Part shown: positions 63,875 through 64,000 of the stretch, in pieces
How positions within the stretch are numbered: position 1 is the first letter of the stretch
How the letters are laid out: each line of letters begins with the position of its first letter
NCBI GenBank assembly: GCA_016841265.1
Contig: JAENZL010000018.1
Span: 1-64,000 of the forward strand
Direction: 5' to 3'
Origin: Methanobacteriota archaeon
GTDB taxonomy: Archaea > Halobacteriota > Methanosarcinia > Methanosarcinales > Methanosarcinaceae
DNA length: 64,000 bases
Notes under the pieces: model-generated
Seen by the model: only the letters and a program-made list of their open reading frames with translations
Told to the model about the DNA's origin: nothing
The model's database searches: none
Translations under genes and position numbers: made by a program

Positions 63875-64000
63875 TCAGGGAACCGAGTCTATCCAGTCAA
63901 GGGATCCGGGCCTGAATTCTTCCAGCTCTTCCTCTTTCCCGCTCACCAGGCAATCTATGATTTTTTCCACATCCCCTGCGGTTTCTTCCGCCGTCCTTCC
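63875..64000 (-). CDS. C-terminal end of an unidentified protein
   Basis: 41 residues of open frame on the minus strand, running off the window edge and ending at 63875 with TGA. It reads ETAGDVEKIIDCLVSGKEEE to LDWIDSVP. The mixed charged helix does not let me name a family. Codon use looks like coding sequence. Confidence 0.55.
   Translation of the reverse strand, partial: GRTAEETAGDVEKIIDCLVSGKEEELEEFRPGSLDWIDSVP

Overview
The window is a piece of a Methanosarcina-type chromosome (methanogenic archaeon). The diagnostic genes are mer (methylene-H4MPT reductase) followed by fpoF (F420H2 dehydrogenase input subunit), a secreted pentaheme cytochrome c beside an iron-sulfur flavoprotein and an F420H2-oxidase-type flavodiiron protein, archaeal AglB, and many long AT-rich intergenic stretches with TATA boxes. 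The order leuA-ilvB-ilvN-ilvC ... leuD-X-mntP-leuB ... fprA-ferritin-AfpA/DmrX-Isf-cytochrome c ... mer-fpoF-nadM is the one I remember from M. acetivorans. I cannot fix the species from the sequence alone.

Layout. 0-0.1 kb: 3' end of an IS200/IS605-type tnpB with its terminal hairpin. 0.3-6.5 kb: branched-chain amino acid genes leuA (5' end irregular), ilvB, ilvN, ilvC, then a nitroreductase. 6.6-11.5 kb: a very large CobN-like chelatase subunit with signal peptide and C-terminal anchor. 11.9 kb: tRNA-Arg(CCG). 12.7-15.0 kb: an NfnAB/sulfide-dehydrogenase-type oxidoreductase. 15.4-16.0 kb: three tiny paralogous proteins of unknown function. 16.3-17.4 kb: ArsR regulator and arsenite methyltransferase. 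17.6-20.3 kb: two NosD-like beta-helix surface proteins. 20.6-27.5 kb: a surface-protein locus with a 1402-aa membrane-anchored protein, a coupled small exported partner, and downstream an orphan copy of the last third of the big gene with a different tail and its own partner.

27.9-47.4 kb is a surface glycan locus: manC, a decayed sugar dehydrogenase, a flippase, an IS1634-type insertion, a pyruvyltransferase-like protein, a nonulosonic-acid synthase, a CMP-sugar synthetase/PseG fusion, glycosyltransferases, ATP-grasp and PHP proteins, a polysaccharide deacetylase and the oligosaccharyltransferase AglB. Together they could make a nonulosonate-containing glycan and transfer it to S-layer or other surface proteins. 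47.6-50.8 kb carries leuD and leuB with mntP and one conserved unknown gene. 50.8-52.3 kb has a lipoprotein acetolactate decarboxylase flanked by two tiny paralogous ORFs.

52.6-60.4 kb, all on the minus strand, is an oxygen/redox-stress island: flavodiiron oxidase, ferritin-like protein, AfpA/DmrX flavoprotein, Isf, pentaheme cytochrome c, superoxide reductase, a broken second superoxide reductase, an AhpD-like protein, two DUF2180 proteins and a free-standing desulforedoxin. 61.0-63.8 kb holds mer, fpoF and nadM, and the window ends in an unidentified gene on the minus strand.

The most unusual items are the orphan tail module at 21.2-22.5 kb, the two families of tiny paralogous proteins (15.4-16.0 kb; 50.8/52.2 kb), an 80-bp inverted-repeat element that has rewritten the C-terminus of an exported protein, two 117-bp miniature elements with clean 5-bp target duplications, and the superoxide reductase split into separate genes.
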